64,000 nucleotides of DNA from Vibrio cidicii (GTDB taxonomy: Bacteria; Pseudomonadota; Gammaproteobacteria; Enterobacterales; Vibrionaceae), in the NCBI RefSeq assembly GCF_009763805.1, contig NZ_CP046803.1, positions 1,116,001 through 1,180,000 on the forward strand, in the 5' to 3' direction. This document shows, piece by piece, positions 34,735 to 45,786 of the stretch. A program made the position numbers and the translations under genes. Position 1 is the first letter of the stretch, and every line of letters starts with the position of its first letter. The notes under the pieces are model-generated. The model saw nothing but the letters and a program-made list of their open reading frames with translations, made no database searches and was not told where the DNA came from.

Positions 34735-37218
34735 CTATTTGGCGGGTGTGGCGTATTTTTCTGCGAGTAGCTGCGCACTGATTGGCCGTTCAATCAAATA
34801 GCCTTGCAAAATATCGCAGCCATACTCTTGGAGCCTTTGACGCTGTGCCTCGGTCTCTACCCCTTCAGCGACTACGCGCATGTTTGAAGAGCGGGCGATG
34901 GCGATAATCGCTTTCACCAAAGAATCGCTCTGTTCAGAATTGAGCATTTTGTCGATGAAGACTCGATCAACCTTGATTTCATCAAGAGTGAGGTGGCTCA
35001 GATAACTCAGCGAGGAGTATCCGGTGCCAAAGTCGTCGAGTGAGATGGTGAAGCCAAGCTCTTTGAGTTGCTCAATGATCGGTTTGACTTTTGGCATGTC
35101 ATTGATCAGCACGTTTTCGGTAATCTCCAGCGTAATGCGATGGTTAGCGATACGGTAACGTGTCACGGCCTCCGTGAGCTGTGTGACGAAAGCGTCGCTG
35201 ATCAGTTGCATCGGCGAGATGTTGATCGACAAGGTTAAGTCAGAATCGCTATCCGGAAAGAGCTGGCTTATCTCTTCGCAGGCGCGATGGATGACAAACT
35301 GTCCCAATTGGTTGATAAGGCCAATTTCTTCAGCCAGCGAGATAAATTCAATTGGTGACACATGCCCTAATTGCGGATTGTGCCAGCGAAGTAAACTCTC
35401 TACGCCGTGCAACCTACCGCCTTGGGTTTCAACTTGCGGTTGATAAACCACATAGAGTTCACCACGTTCAATTGCGCCGCGCAGTTCACGCTCAACTAAG
35501 AAATCATGCTGGACTTGCAAGTTGATACTGCTATCAAAAAACAGCACATCGCCTTTTTGTCGTGCTTTGGATTTATAGAGCACGATATCGGCTTTGGAAA
35601 TCAGTTCTTCAGGGTCGTGGCCGTCAGACGGATACATAGCAACGCCAATCGAACAACTGGTGAAGATGACTTTGTTGTCGATGACGAATTGCTGACGGAA
35701 AACCTGTTTGATCTTTTCCACTTTTTGTTGGGTTTGCGCCAAGTTGTCGAGGCAAGGGAAACAGAAAATAAATTCATCACCGCCAAAACGTGCGACGAAA
35801 TCGCCTGGTTCGAGGAATGCCTCAAATTTTTTGCCTATTTCGCTTAGCAAGCGATCACCTGCCGAGTGACCATACAGGTCGTTCACTTTCTTGAAATCAT
35901 CCAGATCGACGAACATCACCGCCAATTGACAGCATTTCTGCTCCGATTTTTCAATACCTTCACGAATGTGCTCATGGAGCAAAGAGCGGTTGGGTAGACC
36001 AGTTAATTCATCGTGGCGGGCGATGTATTCCAGTTGGTCTTTGGTCTGTTTTAACTGTTTGAAATCTTGATTGATGCGCCGCTGGAAGCGCTGAAAGCGT
36101 TTGGCGATCACACGGCTTAACCCCAGTGAAAATAGCGCGACAATCAAAATGGTCGCACTGCCCAGTGTCGCCATTTGCCTAAAAGTATTTTGTCCTTCAC
36201 TTTTCGCTTGCAACTCTCTTTGCTTGAGGTAGTTGTGACTGACTTGTTCATACACGCCCGAGCCGATGGTCCAGCCCCATGCTGGGATTTGAATGACGTA
36301 ACTGGTTTTTGTGCGATCATCCAAACCCGATGGCAAGTAGGCCGCTTGATAGGTCACAAATTGGTGGTCGGCTTTGGCAAGACGCGCAGCATCCGAGGGG
36401 GTTGATTCGCTCTCCCCTTGCAGGGCGTTGCGATCAATCAAGTTCGGGTCGACGTGTGACAAGATTGTGCCTTTTTCGTCCATCACAAACACGTAGCCAT
36501 AATCACCAAAACGTAGGTTGTTTATCCATTTGAGAACAGTGGCTTTGATGTCGTTTTCCACATCGACCACATAATCGCCGGTACCGATGAACCAGTCATA
36601 AGGTGCGAAATACTTGCCAAAACCGATCTTCTCAAACTCGTGATTTTTATTATCGGGTTTGACAAACCACCAGCGGTAAAAGGCTTCGTCATTCGCCTTC
36701 ACCTGTTCACCCATGTCACGCACGATGTAGCTGCCACGCACGTCTCTAAAATCCCACAAAGAGGTGCCTTCGACTTTAGGCAGCAGCGGGTGCATGATGC
36801 TCATGCCGTCAATTTTGTAGATGAAAAAGTAGCCCCGGCCTTGATTGAAGCGAATGTCACGCAGTGCGTCGGTGATCATTTTCGTCACGGTGGCTTCAGG
36901 GAGATGGCGGTTGCTTTCGTAGATGCGCGTGGCAATTTTGTGCGCTTCGTAAATACGTTCACGGATGGTGTTTTCAAGCTGTTCTTCGGTGAGCTCGCGT
37001 GCGTAGTCGACTTGCTGGGCGACGTATTCGACCTGACTGGTGAGCTGAGTGCTTTGTCGTTGTTGGAAATCGGCGCGCAGTGAAATCAATTCCTGCTCGG
37101 AATGCAACATTACGTCGCGAACGGACAACGCCGTCCATAGCAAGGCAAAAACAGCGACAATGGCGGCGGGCGCATAGGTGATGAGGGTAAGCAGTTTTTT
37201 ATCCGTGAGCTCTGCCAT
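34735..37218 (-). CDS. Double-Cache GGDEF-EAL membrane protein
   Basis: The 827-residue protein has a first transmembrane helix (about 12-32) and a large periplasmic part with two Cache-type modules (YFFIYKIDGMSIMHP, YDWFIGTGDYV, YGYVFVMDEKGTILSH, WGWTIGSGVYEQV). A second helix follows at about 350-370, then GGDEF (about 405-560) and EAL (575-820). The cyclase motif ARFGGDEF is intact, but the I-site position reads EPGD, so product inhibition is probably absent. The EAL motif reads ESLLRW with NISPMQL, LEITENV, DDFGTGYSSLSYL, EIKVDRVFI, EGVETEAQ and QGYLIERP. It is likely bifunctional or a phosphodiesterase, sensing a small molecule through the Cache domains. Confidence 0.92.
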   Translation of the reverse strand: MAELTDKKLLTLITYAPAAIVAVFALLWTALSVRDVMLHSEQELISLRADFQQRQSTQLTSQVEYVAQQVDYARELTEEQLENTIRERIYEAHKIATRIYESNRHLPEATVTKMITDALRDIRFNQGRGYFFIYKIDGMSIMHPLLPKVEGTSLWDFRDVRGSYIVRDMGEQVKANDEAFYRWWFVKPDNKNHEFEKIGFGKYFAPYDWFIGTGDYVVDVENDIKATVLKWINNLRFGDYGYVFVMDEKGTILSHVDPNLIDRNALQGESESTPSDAARLAKADHQFVTYQAAYLPSGLDDRTKTSYVIQIPAWGWTIGSGVYEQVSHNYLKQRELQAKSEGQNTFRQMATLGSATILIVALFSLGLSRVIAKRFQRFQRRINQDFKQLKQTKDQLEYIARHDELTGLPNRSLLHEHIREGIEKSEQKCCQLAVMFVDLDDFKKVNDLYGHSAGDRLLSEIGKKFEAFLEPGDFVARFGGDEFIFCFPCLDNLAQTQQKVEKIKQVFRQQFVIDNKVIFTSCSIGVAMYPSDGHDPEELISKADIVLYKSKARQKGDVLFFDSSINLQVQHDFLVERELRGAIERGELYVVYQPQVETQGGRLHGVESLLRWHNPQLGHVSPIEFISLAEEIGLINQLGQFVIHRACEEISQLFPDSDSDLTLSINISPMQLISDAFVTQLTEAVTRYRIANHRITLEITENVLINDMPKVKPIIEQLKELGFTISLDDFGTGYSSLSYLSHLTLDEIKVDRVFIDKMLNSEQSDSLVKAIIAIARSSNMRVVAEGVETEAQRQRLQEYGCDILQGYLIERPISAQLLAEKYATPAK

Positions 37219-37592
37219 AAACCATCCTTATCTCAACAAAGCGGGTGAGTCATAGTAACAAAGTGATTAGAAAATGCGTTATTAATAATGATAATAATCA
37301 CTTCAAAGTTGTTAAGATCCAGTTTTTATTCAATAAATACATTTTATTACAGTGAGTAGTGTGCGATTAGTGTAGGTGATCTAATTCATATTCTAGTCTA
37401 TTTATAAAACCAATATCCTGAGTGATATGGCGGAGTTGTTTCTTATTGATGGTTCTGTGCTTAATGGGGCAGCATCTGTTATTTTTGAAGTCCGCCGCAA
37501 ATCCCCTTGCGTTGACAAAACCATGAATATCGGACTCTCCCTTCTGGCTACACTGGCGCTCTCTAGTAGTAGCCAAATAGCAGGTTGTACGT
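37219..37592. other. Intergenic region, no convincing gene
   Basis: The first 140 bases are AT-rich with TAATAATGATAATAAT and should hold the promoter of the minus-strand Cache protein. From 37367 to 37650 short open frames exist on both strands, but none shows a recognisable domain or a good ribosome site. Confidence 0.5.
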
Positions 37593-40026
37593 ATGTCTCT
37601 GTGTTCTCCAGCATCCGAAGTGTTATCCAATGTCAGTTTAAATGGTGAGTGGCGGCTTACTTCACCTCAGCGGCCAGAAATCTCTGTTCCGATGACCCTT
37701 CCCGGCGACAATGTTTCTGCCTTGCTTGCCGCAGGGGTGATTGTCGACCCCTATTGGGGAGATAATGAAAAGCAGGTCCAATGGATTGCAGAGGTTGATT
37801 GGCATCTTGAACGCACCGTTTGGGTTGATGACGCTATGTTGGCCTCGCAGGCGATTTGGTTGAGCATGACTCGGGTCGATACCTTCATGACACTGTACAT
37901 CAATCAAATTGAAGTGCTGACGTGCAGCAACATGTTTGCGCGTCATCAAGTCGATATTCGTCCTTTTCTGCGAGCGGGCGACAATCATCTCTGTGCGCAG
38001 TTTTATCGTGTGGATCTGAAAGCCAAACAGCGTGCCGAGCGTCTTGCATTCCCTGTCCCCTCTGCGATGGGAAACAACCAGTTACCCCATATGAATTTAG
38101 TACGGAAAACACAGTGTCATTCAGGTTGGGACTGGGGAATATGTTTGATGGTGTCGGGCATCTATGATGCCATCGAGTTGCAAGTGATTAATCAAACTTG
38201 GCTGAAAACCCTCTCCACCGAGCAGAAATGGCTTGACGATGGCAGCGTCAAAGTGACCCTGATCGCCGAGGTTGAAACCACGCAGCCGATACAATTGTAT
38301 TTCAGCCTGGCAGAGCAAGAGTGCCAGATAGAAGTGCAAGACGGTGGCTCAGTGCAATGCTCGTTTGTGGTGAGTTTCTCCCCAATTGTGGTGGCCAAAT
38401 GGTTACGGTGAACAACCGCTTTACCGTGCGCAAGTGCGCTTTGCTGAGCAACGATTGGAGCGGTTGATCGGTTTACGCCAGTTGCAGCTTAATAGACAAG
38501 AAGATGAGATTGGTTCAGCGATGGAATTTGTGGTCAATGGCGTGCCAATTTTTGCCAAAGGGGCCAACTGGATCCCACTTGATGCAATGCCCGCTCGAGA
38601 AACACCAGCGCGTTATCGCCAAAGGTTGCAAAGTGCGGTAGACGCCAACATGAATATGATCCGCGTTTGGGGCGGTGGCCAATATGAAAGTGAACTCTTT
38701 TATCTGCTGTGTGACGAGCTGGGTTTGCTCGTATGGCAAGACATGATGTTTGCTTGTTCGCTCTATCCAAGCCATGAGGCGTTTTTGCGTGAAGTGGAAC
38801 AAGAGATTGCTTATCAAGTCCCACGATTGCGCGAACATCCTAGTGTCGCCCTTTGGTGCGGGGACAACGAAGTGATTGGCGCGATTGGTTGGTACGAGGA
38901 GTCGCGAGCCAACAGAGTGAAGTATACGGTGAACTATGACCGTTTGAATCGCTATATTGAACAACATGTGCTGGCACTTGATGACACACGTGCATTCTGG
39001 CCAAGTTCTCCATGTAATGGGGAGCTTGATTTTGGTGATGCTTGGCACGACGACAATAAAGGCGATATGCATTTCTGGGATGTGTGGCACTCAGGTAAGT
39101 CATTTAGTGCTTATCAAGCCATTAATCCGAGGTTTTGCTCTGAATTTGGTTTTCAATCTTGGCCATCATTGGCGGAGGTAAAAGCCTTTGCGCCAGCTCA
39201 CGATTGGAATATCACCTCACCGACGTTTGAAACGCACCAAAAAAACCCGCGAGGCAACAGCATCATCACAGAGATGTTTACGCGCTATTTTCGTTTCCCT
39301 AGTGGTTTTGAACAAATGCTTTATTTAAGCCAAGTTCAGCAAGCCATGGCGATAAAAACGGCAAGTGAACATTGGCGAGCTATTTCTCCCATTTGTCGCG
39401 GCATCCTTTATTGGCAACTGAACGACAATTGGCCAGTGAGTTCTTGGTCCAGTATTGAATACAGTGGGCGTTGGAAGCAGTTGCACTATCAAGCCAAACG
39501 CTTTTTTGCGCCGATCCATGTGGTCTTTTCTTCACACACTGGCGTGCTGAGTTTGCATCTGCTCAATGATAGCCGACGTTGTTCCAATGTGTCTGGGGCG
39601 GTCAGCTGGATGAACTGGCAAGGAGAGGTGCTACACAGTTGGCCACTCACGTGTCAGATGAACGCCAATAGCAATCAGATAGTGTGGCAAGATAGGTTGA
39701 ATTTGGCGCAATCCAACGAGGGCTTTTATTACGTCGAGGTGCAGGGCGAAGGTGAGACGATCATCAATACTTGGTTTGCTACTCATGAGCTCAAAAAGTT
39801 ACCTATGAAAGAAGCCTGTATTGAGGTGAAAATCGACGCGGATGAAGTTACCCTGATCGCGAACAACCCGGCATTTTATGTGCATTTAGAATGTGACACG
39901 TCTGGACGATTTAGTGATTCCAGCTTCACTTTACTGCCCGGTAAAGCGGTGACGATCCGCTTTTTGGGGGAAGACAAAGAGGCGATGGCAGATTCGCTAC
40001 GGGTTTACCATCTAATGCAAAATTGA
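37593..40026 (+). pseudogene. Beta-mannosidase (glycoside hydrolase family 2), frameshifted
   Basis: Two open frames, 37593-38411 and 38386-40026, together make a complete family 2 beta-mannosidase of about 810 residues. The N-terminal jelly-roll has LPHMNLVRKTQCHSGWDWG (MNLVRK, GWDWG). The catalytic barrel has the acid/base Glu in LWCGDNEVIGAI and the nucleophile Glu in CSEFGFQSWPSL. The break is at GTTTC (TTT at 38375-38377); reading GTTC gives VSSPQLWWPNGYGEQPL, the standard family sequence, so the gene is probably intact. There is no signal peptide, so it would cleave mannosides in the cytoplasm. No mannan-uptake genes are adjacent. Confidence 0.85.
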
Positions 40027-40032
40027 CACTTT

Positions 40033-40075
40033 CCCTCAGTCTCGGCGTTAGTTTCGCCTTGGCTGAGGGGCGTTT
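40033..40075 (+). terminator. Hairpin after the beta-mannosidase gene
   Basis: Outer arms CCCTCAG (40033-40039) and CTGAGGG (40063-40069) enclose an inner GGCG/CGCC pairing, followed by GCGTTTCATTTT. It sits between convergent genes and may serve both. Confidence 0.6.
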
Positions 40076-40082
40076 CATTTTG

Positions 40083-41195
40083 TCATAAAAGGCCTTTTGT
40101 TTGGCGTGCCTCCTTCTCAGCGACCAAACCGTAGGGAATAGAGGAAAACACCTTTGGATTGCTCGTCACCGTTGGCGCTGCATTCACTTGCTGCCAATCG
40201 AGCAGCATGATGGCCAATACATTGCGATGTTCGCCACTTTTCAGATCGAAATCGCCAGAGACAGAGGGAATCATCCCCTTATCGTGATTAATAGAAGCCT
40301 GAATTGCTTGACGAGTTTTTTCGACAACCGGATCGTCTTCTAGCCCAGCAAGCAGAAAACTAATACCGACTTCGGCGATGATGTCCTCTTTCGCCCGGAT
40401 CAATATGGTGTCAATATTGGCGCGAAAATAGTCGTAAATCCACTGATGCTGCTTTTCATCGACTTGATGCTGGTAATACTCAGAATCGGCAAAAATAATG
40501 TGCGTCATGCCATACAACTTGTTGCCATATTGCTGAGGTGAGAGTTTCTTATCACTGGTATCTGGATAGGTGTGTTGAAACGCCTGAATAAAATCATTTA
40601 CCACATCCTGCTCACCAAGCTGCTTTAACCAGTAAACTTGATTTGCTAGCTGCGCAGCCCAGGCTTTGATCATGTCTGAGTCGGTGGCGTATTTTTTAAA
40701 ATCATAGCGACGAATTACATCGCGCAGTTTGCTATCTTGCAGATGTGCCAGTCCATATTCATCAGCTCGAGCCATTGAGCCGATGAGATCGACGCCAAGA
40801 TAAAGATACTCTGGCATATGCTTGGTTGCGGTATAACGTAATCTGCTGCGCTCATCGGTTTCGTCCATGTAGCCTGTTAGGCGCTTTTCTGCATAGAGAA
40901 TAATCTGTTCAGGGGTGTGAACCTCTGCCGCAAAGTAATTGAGCCGACTAGCCACTCTGGCTAAATCACTCCATACCGCCGCTGCGTATTTTTTATCCAA
41001 TGTTTGGCGGAAAAGTCGCAAACCATAGTGCCCCTCGACGTAGGCAGGCAGAGTATAAAGTTGACTTTCGTAGGTCGCTTTGATCTGCTCGGCGGATTGC
41101 TCAAAGCTCAGCGTGTGAGATTCTTCACTCGCACTGGTATGAAAGGCGATACAGGCCGAAACCAACACGGCCAAATATCTGATTTTAAAACGCAT
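40083..41195 (-). CDS. Exported DUF3541 protein
   Basis: This 370-residue protein has a signal peptide (MRFKIRYLAVLVSACIAFH, cleavage near SAS at about 23) and a mostly helical mature domain rich in acidic and aromatic residues (LPAYVEGHYGLRLFRQTL, HMPEYLYLGVDLIGSMARA, each within the first 150 residues). It matches my memory of DUF3541, a family found mainly in Vibrio and relatives with no known function. The genes on both sides point elsewhere, so it is probably a single transcription unit. Confidence 0.7.
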   Translation of the reverse strand: MRFKIRYLAVLVSACIAFHTSASEESHTLSFEQSAEQIKATYESQLYTLPAYVEGHYGLRLFRQTLDKKYAAAVWSDLARVASRLNYFAAEVHTPEQIILYAEKRLTGYMDETDERSRLRYTATKHMPEYLYLGVDLIGSMARADEYGLAHLQDSKLRDVIRRYDFKKYATDSDMIKAWAAQLANQVYWLKQLGEQDVVNDFIQAFQHTYPDTSDKKLSPQQYGNKLYGMTHIIFADSEYYQHQVDEKQHQWIYDYFRANIDTILIRAKEDIIAEVGISFLLAGLEDDPVVEKTRQAIQASINHDKGMIPSVSGDFDLKSGEHRNVLAIMLLDWQQVNAAPTVTSNPKVFSSIPYGLVAEKEARQTKGLL

Positions 41196-41266
41196 AACCT
41201 TGTCCTGTTATCACTTTGATAAATTGGACTTTAGCAGCTATGGTTTGAGTTAATGTAATTGCTTGG

Positions 41267-41881
41267 TCAATAAATAGTAGGATTGACGTGTCTAAATGTC
41301 AGATTGATGCGTTCCGCCTTAGATTTGGCCGTTTTCGGCACGCAGTGACGCCAATAGGTTTGTGTTGTGCCAGCCATGATCAATAGAGAGCCCGCTTGCA
41401 GTTCAAACTCGATTTTTTCTTTTGTCTCGATATGCTGCAATAGAAAACGTCGTGATTCGCCCAAAGTCAGTGACGCGATAATCGGCTGCTTGCCTAACTC
41501 TGGTTCATTGTCTTGATGCCAACCCATGGAATCTTGACCGTGGCGGTAGAGATTGGCGAGTACGGAATTAAAGTGGCCTCCAGATGCCTGCTCACAGCGC
41601 TGTTTGAGCTCTAGCAGACTATTCGTCCAAGGGGAAGGATGCATGGTTAATCCAGAATAGCGGTAGATAGCGTCACCACACCAAGCTTGCAAACGAGGTT
41701 GCAGTACGGGTTTGCCAAACAGAGTAATCGCTTCTTGAGCCCAAGGGAGCTCAGAGCGTAACTGATGAAAATAGCGCTGTGCCTCACAAGGTGAAAGAAA
41801 TTGCGGATCCCAGTACAAGAGTCCACCAGCGCGAATGGCAAGCCATTTATCGTTATGGAACAGAGAGGGTTGCTGTGTCAT
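41267..41881 (-). CDS. alkB: AlkB-type alpha-ketoglutarate-dependent dioxygenase (DNA repair)
   Basis: The 204-residue enzyme belongs to the Fe(II)/2-oxoglutarate oxygenases that reverse alkylation damage in DNA by oxidative demethylation. The iron triad is visible as WHQDNEPELG (H and D) and WRHCVPK (H), and the 2-oxoglutarate arginines as ERINLTFRHV. The N-terminal substrate region has PWAQEAITLFGKPVLQPRL. Length and order fit the AlkB family, closest in layout to the AlkBH2/3-like bacterial group. It is a lone gene on the minus strand, divergent from the cyclase at 42025. Confidence 0.9.
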   Translation of the reverse strand: MTQQPSLFHNDKWLAIRAGGLLYWDPQFLSPCEAQRYFHQLRSELPWAQEAITLFGKPVLQPRLQAWCGDAIYRYSGLTMHPSPWTNSLLELKQRCEQASGGHFNSVLANLYRHGQDSMGWHQDNEPELGKQPIIASLTLGESRRFLLQHIETKEKIEFELQAGSLLIMAGTTQTYWRHCVPKTAKSKAERINLTFRHVNPTIY

Positions 41882-42024
41882 AAGTTGTCCGAAAGTTCAC
41901 ACCCGTAAAATATGCTTACTATTATTAACCAGATTGGTTTATTCTTATACATATCAACTTTTTTAACAATAATAATGATTTATTGATTATTTTACCTATC
42001 TCTTAGGCGTGGACAGGGGCTTAG

Positions 42025-43407
42025 ATGAAGTACACGTTCGATAAACAGTGGAGCATAAACCTGCTGTTTTTCCTTTTTGTTGTGCTCTCGGTAGGTGTGG
42101 TTGAAGTACTCAATCGCAACCAGTTGCAAGTGCTAGAAGAGCATTTGCAGCGAGAAGCAAAAGATCAACTTTCAGCGATTCGATCTAAGCTGGAAGCAAC
42201 GATTGTTTCTGACATTTACATTGTCAGCAGTTTAGCGACGCTGGTCTCACTCCATCCTAGCAGCAATGTTCAAGCGCTCGACGAAGCTTCATCCAAAATC
42301 ATTCGCAAAGGACGTCACATAAAAAACGTCGTGTTAGCCAAAGATGACGTGGTGAATTACGTTTACCCCTTGTCTGGTAATGAGCAAGTGCTTGGCCTTG
42401 ATTACCATACGGTGCCCAAGCAGTGGGCCTCTATTTTGAAAGCAAAAAACATTGCTGAGATCTTTATTGCTGGTCCAGTGAACTTGGTTCAAGGTGGCAG
42501 AGGCTTGATTGCCAGAGTGCCGATTTTCAGTGATCCGCCGCTCAATACTCAGTATTGGGGGGTGTGTAGCGCCGTCTTAAACTTCGATTCCCTGTTCACG
42601 GACGTGGGCCTAGTGAGTTTTGCTTACAAGTACAAAGTGGCGATCAAAGGCTATGATAGCCAAGGCGCAGATGGCGATATTTTCTGGGGAGAGCAAGAGA
42701 CCTACGACTCAGCGTTTGTTCGCGAGAAAGTGAATTTTCCGCATGGTGGTTGGGTTTTAGCTGTGGCGAAAGATGAGCAGTTCCTGGCGGGCGTCCCTTG
42801 GTATCAACTCAATATTGCACGTTTGTTAGGGTATCCAATTCTGCTTTTGCTTGGGCTGGTTTTTATCACCATCTATCGTTTATACGACATTGCTCGCGTG
42901 CGCTCTTTGCATGATGAACTGACAGGGTTACCTAATCGGCGTTACTTCATGTATTCGCTGGATCGCTATTTCAGACACGCGCAAAAATTGGGTAAAGACG
43001 AGACTTTTGCGGTGATCAATTTCGACTTAGATCGCTTTAAACACATCAACGATACGTTTGGTCATGCGGCGGGGGATAAAGTGTTGCTTGCCTGTGCCGA
43101 GCGAGTAAAAAGTACGCTGCGTTCCACAGATATCATTGCTAGGATTGGCGGCGACGAATTTTTAATTATTTTGCCGAGAATTCAAAAGCAGGAAGACATT
43201 GCACAACTGATAGAAAAGTTAAAATCTGCGCTGTGTGCCAATCCGGTGGTGTACGAAAGTGAGTTGATCTATCTGCACGTCAGTATTGGTTATGCTTTTT
43301 TTCACCATGACTTACGCAATTATGATGAAATGCTCAAAGAAGCGGACGATCGTATGTATCGAGAGAAGAAGCTGCAGCGTGAAGTGGTCAGTTCTTTGCT
43401 CAGTTAA
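42025..43407 (+). CDS. Membrane diguanylate cyclase with CHASE-like sensor
   Basis: This 460-residue protein has transmembrane helices at about 10-29 and 268-286. The periplasmic domain between them resembles a CHASE sensor (VLAKDDVVNYVYPLSGNE, LIARVPIFSDP, WGVCSAVLNF). The GGDEF domain (about 300-455) has NFDLDRFKHINDTFGH and ARIGGDEFLII, with RSTD five residues upstream as an intact inhibitory I-site. It should therefore be an active, feedback-inhibited c-di-GMP synthase responding to an outside signal. A strong terminator follows. Confidence 0.92.
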   Translation: MKYTFDKQWSINLLFFLFVVLSVGVVEVLNRNQLQVLEEHLQREAKDQLSAIRSKLEATIVSDIYIVSSLATLVSLHPSSNVQALDEASSKIIRKGRHIKNVVLAKDDVVNYVYPLSGNEQVLGLDYHTVPKQWASILKAKNIAEIFIAGPVNLVQGGRGLIARVPIFSDPPLNTQYWGVCSAVLNFDSLFTDVGLVSFAYKYKVAIKGYDSQGADGDIFWGEQETYDSAFVREKVNFPHGGWVLAVAKDEQFLAGVPWYQLNIARLLGYPILLLLGLVFITIYRLYDIARVRSLHDELTGLPNRRYFMYSLDRYFRHAQKLGKDETFAVINFDLDRFKHINDTFGHAAGDKVLLACAERVKSTLRSTDIIARIGGDEFLIILPRIQKQEDIAQLIEKLKSALCANPVVYESELIYLHVSIGYAFFHHDLRNYDEMLKEADDRMYREKKLQREVVSSLLS

Positions 43408-43410
43408 AAA

Positions 43411-43450
43411 CCAAGGCCCAAAGCTCGTGAAAGCGAACTTTGGGCCTTGG
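43411..43450. terminator. 13-bp hairpin between convergent genes
   Basis: Arms 43411-43423 and 43438-43450 (CCAAGGCCCAAAG and its complement) are perfect. A run of A at 43406-43410 gives a U-run for minus transcripts, so it ends the chemoreceptor mRNA and may also stop the cyclase mRNA. Confidence 0.8.
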
Positions 43451-43452
43451 CA

Positions 43453-45448
43453 CTAAAGTTTAAACGCACTGAGTTGGGTTTGCATTTCCTGCACTTCAGA
43501 TTGATATCCTTTGACTATCTCATTTAAACCATTTGCCTGATTTCCCGTTTGATGAGCGATTTCGGCAAGTACATCGACATCTTTATCAACCATTTCACTG
43601 GCTTTCGACTGTTCAATAGTGGCACTTGCAATGCTGCTGATGTGTTGATTAATTTGTTCAATCGCGCTTTCTAGATTTTCAACACTTGAGCGTACGACAT
43701 CGACCGAGTGGTAGGTGTCGTTGCCAGCTGTTTGGCTTTTGTCCATGTTTTCGACCGAACGTTTGGTGTTGTCGCGAATTCTGTCTAACAGCTTAGTGAT
43801 ATTTTCGGTTGCTTGTTGACTACGTTGTGCCAGATCACGCACTTCTGATGAGACCACGGCAAAACCACGACCATGTTCGCCAGCGCGTGCCGCTTCGATT
43901 GCGGCGTTGAGAGCCAAAAGATTAGTTTGATCTGAAACCGCACTGATGGTGTCCACAATCTGGCCGATGCTTTGCGTATCTTTGTCCAGTTCACGCATGC
44001 ACGTTTGTGTGGCTTCAATTTGCTCTATCAAAGCTTTGACAGATTGGAAAGAGAGTGTGCTCTGACTTTGACACTCCAGCACTTGTTGGTTCATGGTGTT
44101 GGCATCTTCGGTTGCTCTTTCAGCTGAATGGGCAATTTCAACGCTGGATTGGGAAAGCTCGGTCATTGCCGTTGCAATATTGTCACATTTCGCCATCGTC
44201 GCCTGACTACTGGCTCCAAGGCTTTGAGCTGAATTCACGATGGTGTTCAGTCTGCCAGTACTGTGATCGTTTGCTTGCTGCACGTTGTCGAGAAGAGTGC
44301 GTATCGCATGAGTCAAATGGTTAATGCTGGAAGCGATAGAGGCAATTTCATCTTTTCCTGATTGCTCAAGATCGAGCGACAAATCAAAGCGTTTTGCCAT
44401 ATTACTCAGGGTGTTGGTCAAATGGCCGACGCGTTGGCGTAGCGTAGTTACCGTGGTAAAAACCACCCAAATGAGCAACAAAGAGACGGTCAAAGAGGCG
44501 AAGATCAGTATATTACGAGTGGTGGCAGCCTGAAAGGCGTGTTGTTCAGAGAGTGCATGCATTTCGGTTTGTAGCGCATTGCGGACTTGGTTAATCAGCG
44601 TGATGCGTTGTGTGGCCATTTTGAACCATTCCGGTGAGCTTGGACCGTTGATCTGATCAAGCTGCTCCCTTTGGGACAGAAAACTTTTTTGAATACTGTC
44701 GACTTGCTGCCAAACAGGGTCGCGCTCGTAATCGAGTAATTGCTGCTTGAACTTTGTTGGCAGCTCAAGCAGTGCACTACGTTTGGCGTAGTCCCCTGCG
44801 CTGACATAGTTTTCAATATTAGCAAAAATCGACGCAGTCGCATTGCCCCGGGCGAAAACACCATTCAGCGCTCCGCGAACTTGGCCTGCTCGTTTCCTTC
44901 ATAATGATGATAGAAACCAGTGACTCTCCAAGCGCTGACAACTGCTCATTGCCTACTTCAGATAACACTAAGCGGTTGTTATCTATCGCGAGTTGATTGA
45001 TGTGTGAATAGAAAGTAAAAGGGGCAATGGTCGGAGCAAGCTTGTCGACGCCCATACGCACAGCGTTGAGCTCACCTAAAGCCGTGTCAATGTCTTTGGT
45101 GAGGGCCTTGATTGCTGTTGAACTAAAAAGTTGCGCTTGATGAGCACGCAACTGGGCGATCGCCTGATCCGATTTCGTCCGCTGTCCTTTAAGGGCATTG
45201 ATTTGCTCTGGATTTCCCTTACTACCAAGCACTCCGGCCGTCAGTCCTCGTTCAACCGCGAGATTATGGGCTAGGTTATCAAACAAAATGACCAATTGAA
45301 TCGCCTCTCGATCAAGATGTGAGGTTTGAACTTGGCGGTTAAAACTCTGAATGCTATGAGCGGCGAGTATGATTGACAGCAGCAAAGGGATACCCGCTAT
45401 CACGGTGACGATGTTATAGAGTTGGAACTGACGTAGTAACGCGTGCAT
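43453..45448 (-). pseudogene. Methyl-accepting chemotaxis protein with nitrate-sensing (NIT) domain, frameshifted
   Basis: I start at the ATG 45448, which has GGAG six bases upstream. The assembled protein of about 664 residues has a transmembrane helix (about 10-32) and a NIT-type helical sensor ([29 protein letters not shown]). A second helix and HAMP follow at about 305-380. The signalling domain has the hairpin tip [20 protein letters not shown] and ends with a normal MCP tail. The frame is broken at GAAAC on the coding strand (44893-44895 on the plus strand); reading GAAC gives [19 protein letters not shown] and joins both halves. It directs motility in response to a ligand, nitrate or nitrite being the family precedent. 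Confidence 0.85.
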
Positions 45449-45786
45449 AAGCGTCTCCAAGGCATTCTCTGTTATTGATTAATAAGCCGATTTGCGGATT
45501 TTGATCTGCCTAGTCAGTATAGGTGACGTTAAAACGTCGTTGCCTATGGTGGTGAGATAACGTCGTCAATGTCACACATTTCCAGAATAAAACAAGACAG
45601 TCTAACAATACAGATAACTAATAATTTTAACTATTAACAATGCACTCGATGGCATAATGCGCTGTCTTTGCAAATTGAGAATGCGATATGCAAATAATAC
45701 CTATAAAACAACGATATTCAGCACAAAAATAGACCTTTTAGACAATTATTTTTTTGGCATACATCGTGCTTTACCTAATACGACCC

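Noticed and set aside
37367-37650. Several open frames of 60-90 residues on both strands before the beta-mannosidase gene
   Set aside because: They overlap each other, have no ribosome sites and show no recognisable domain; they look like chance frames.
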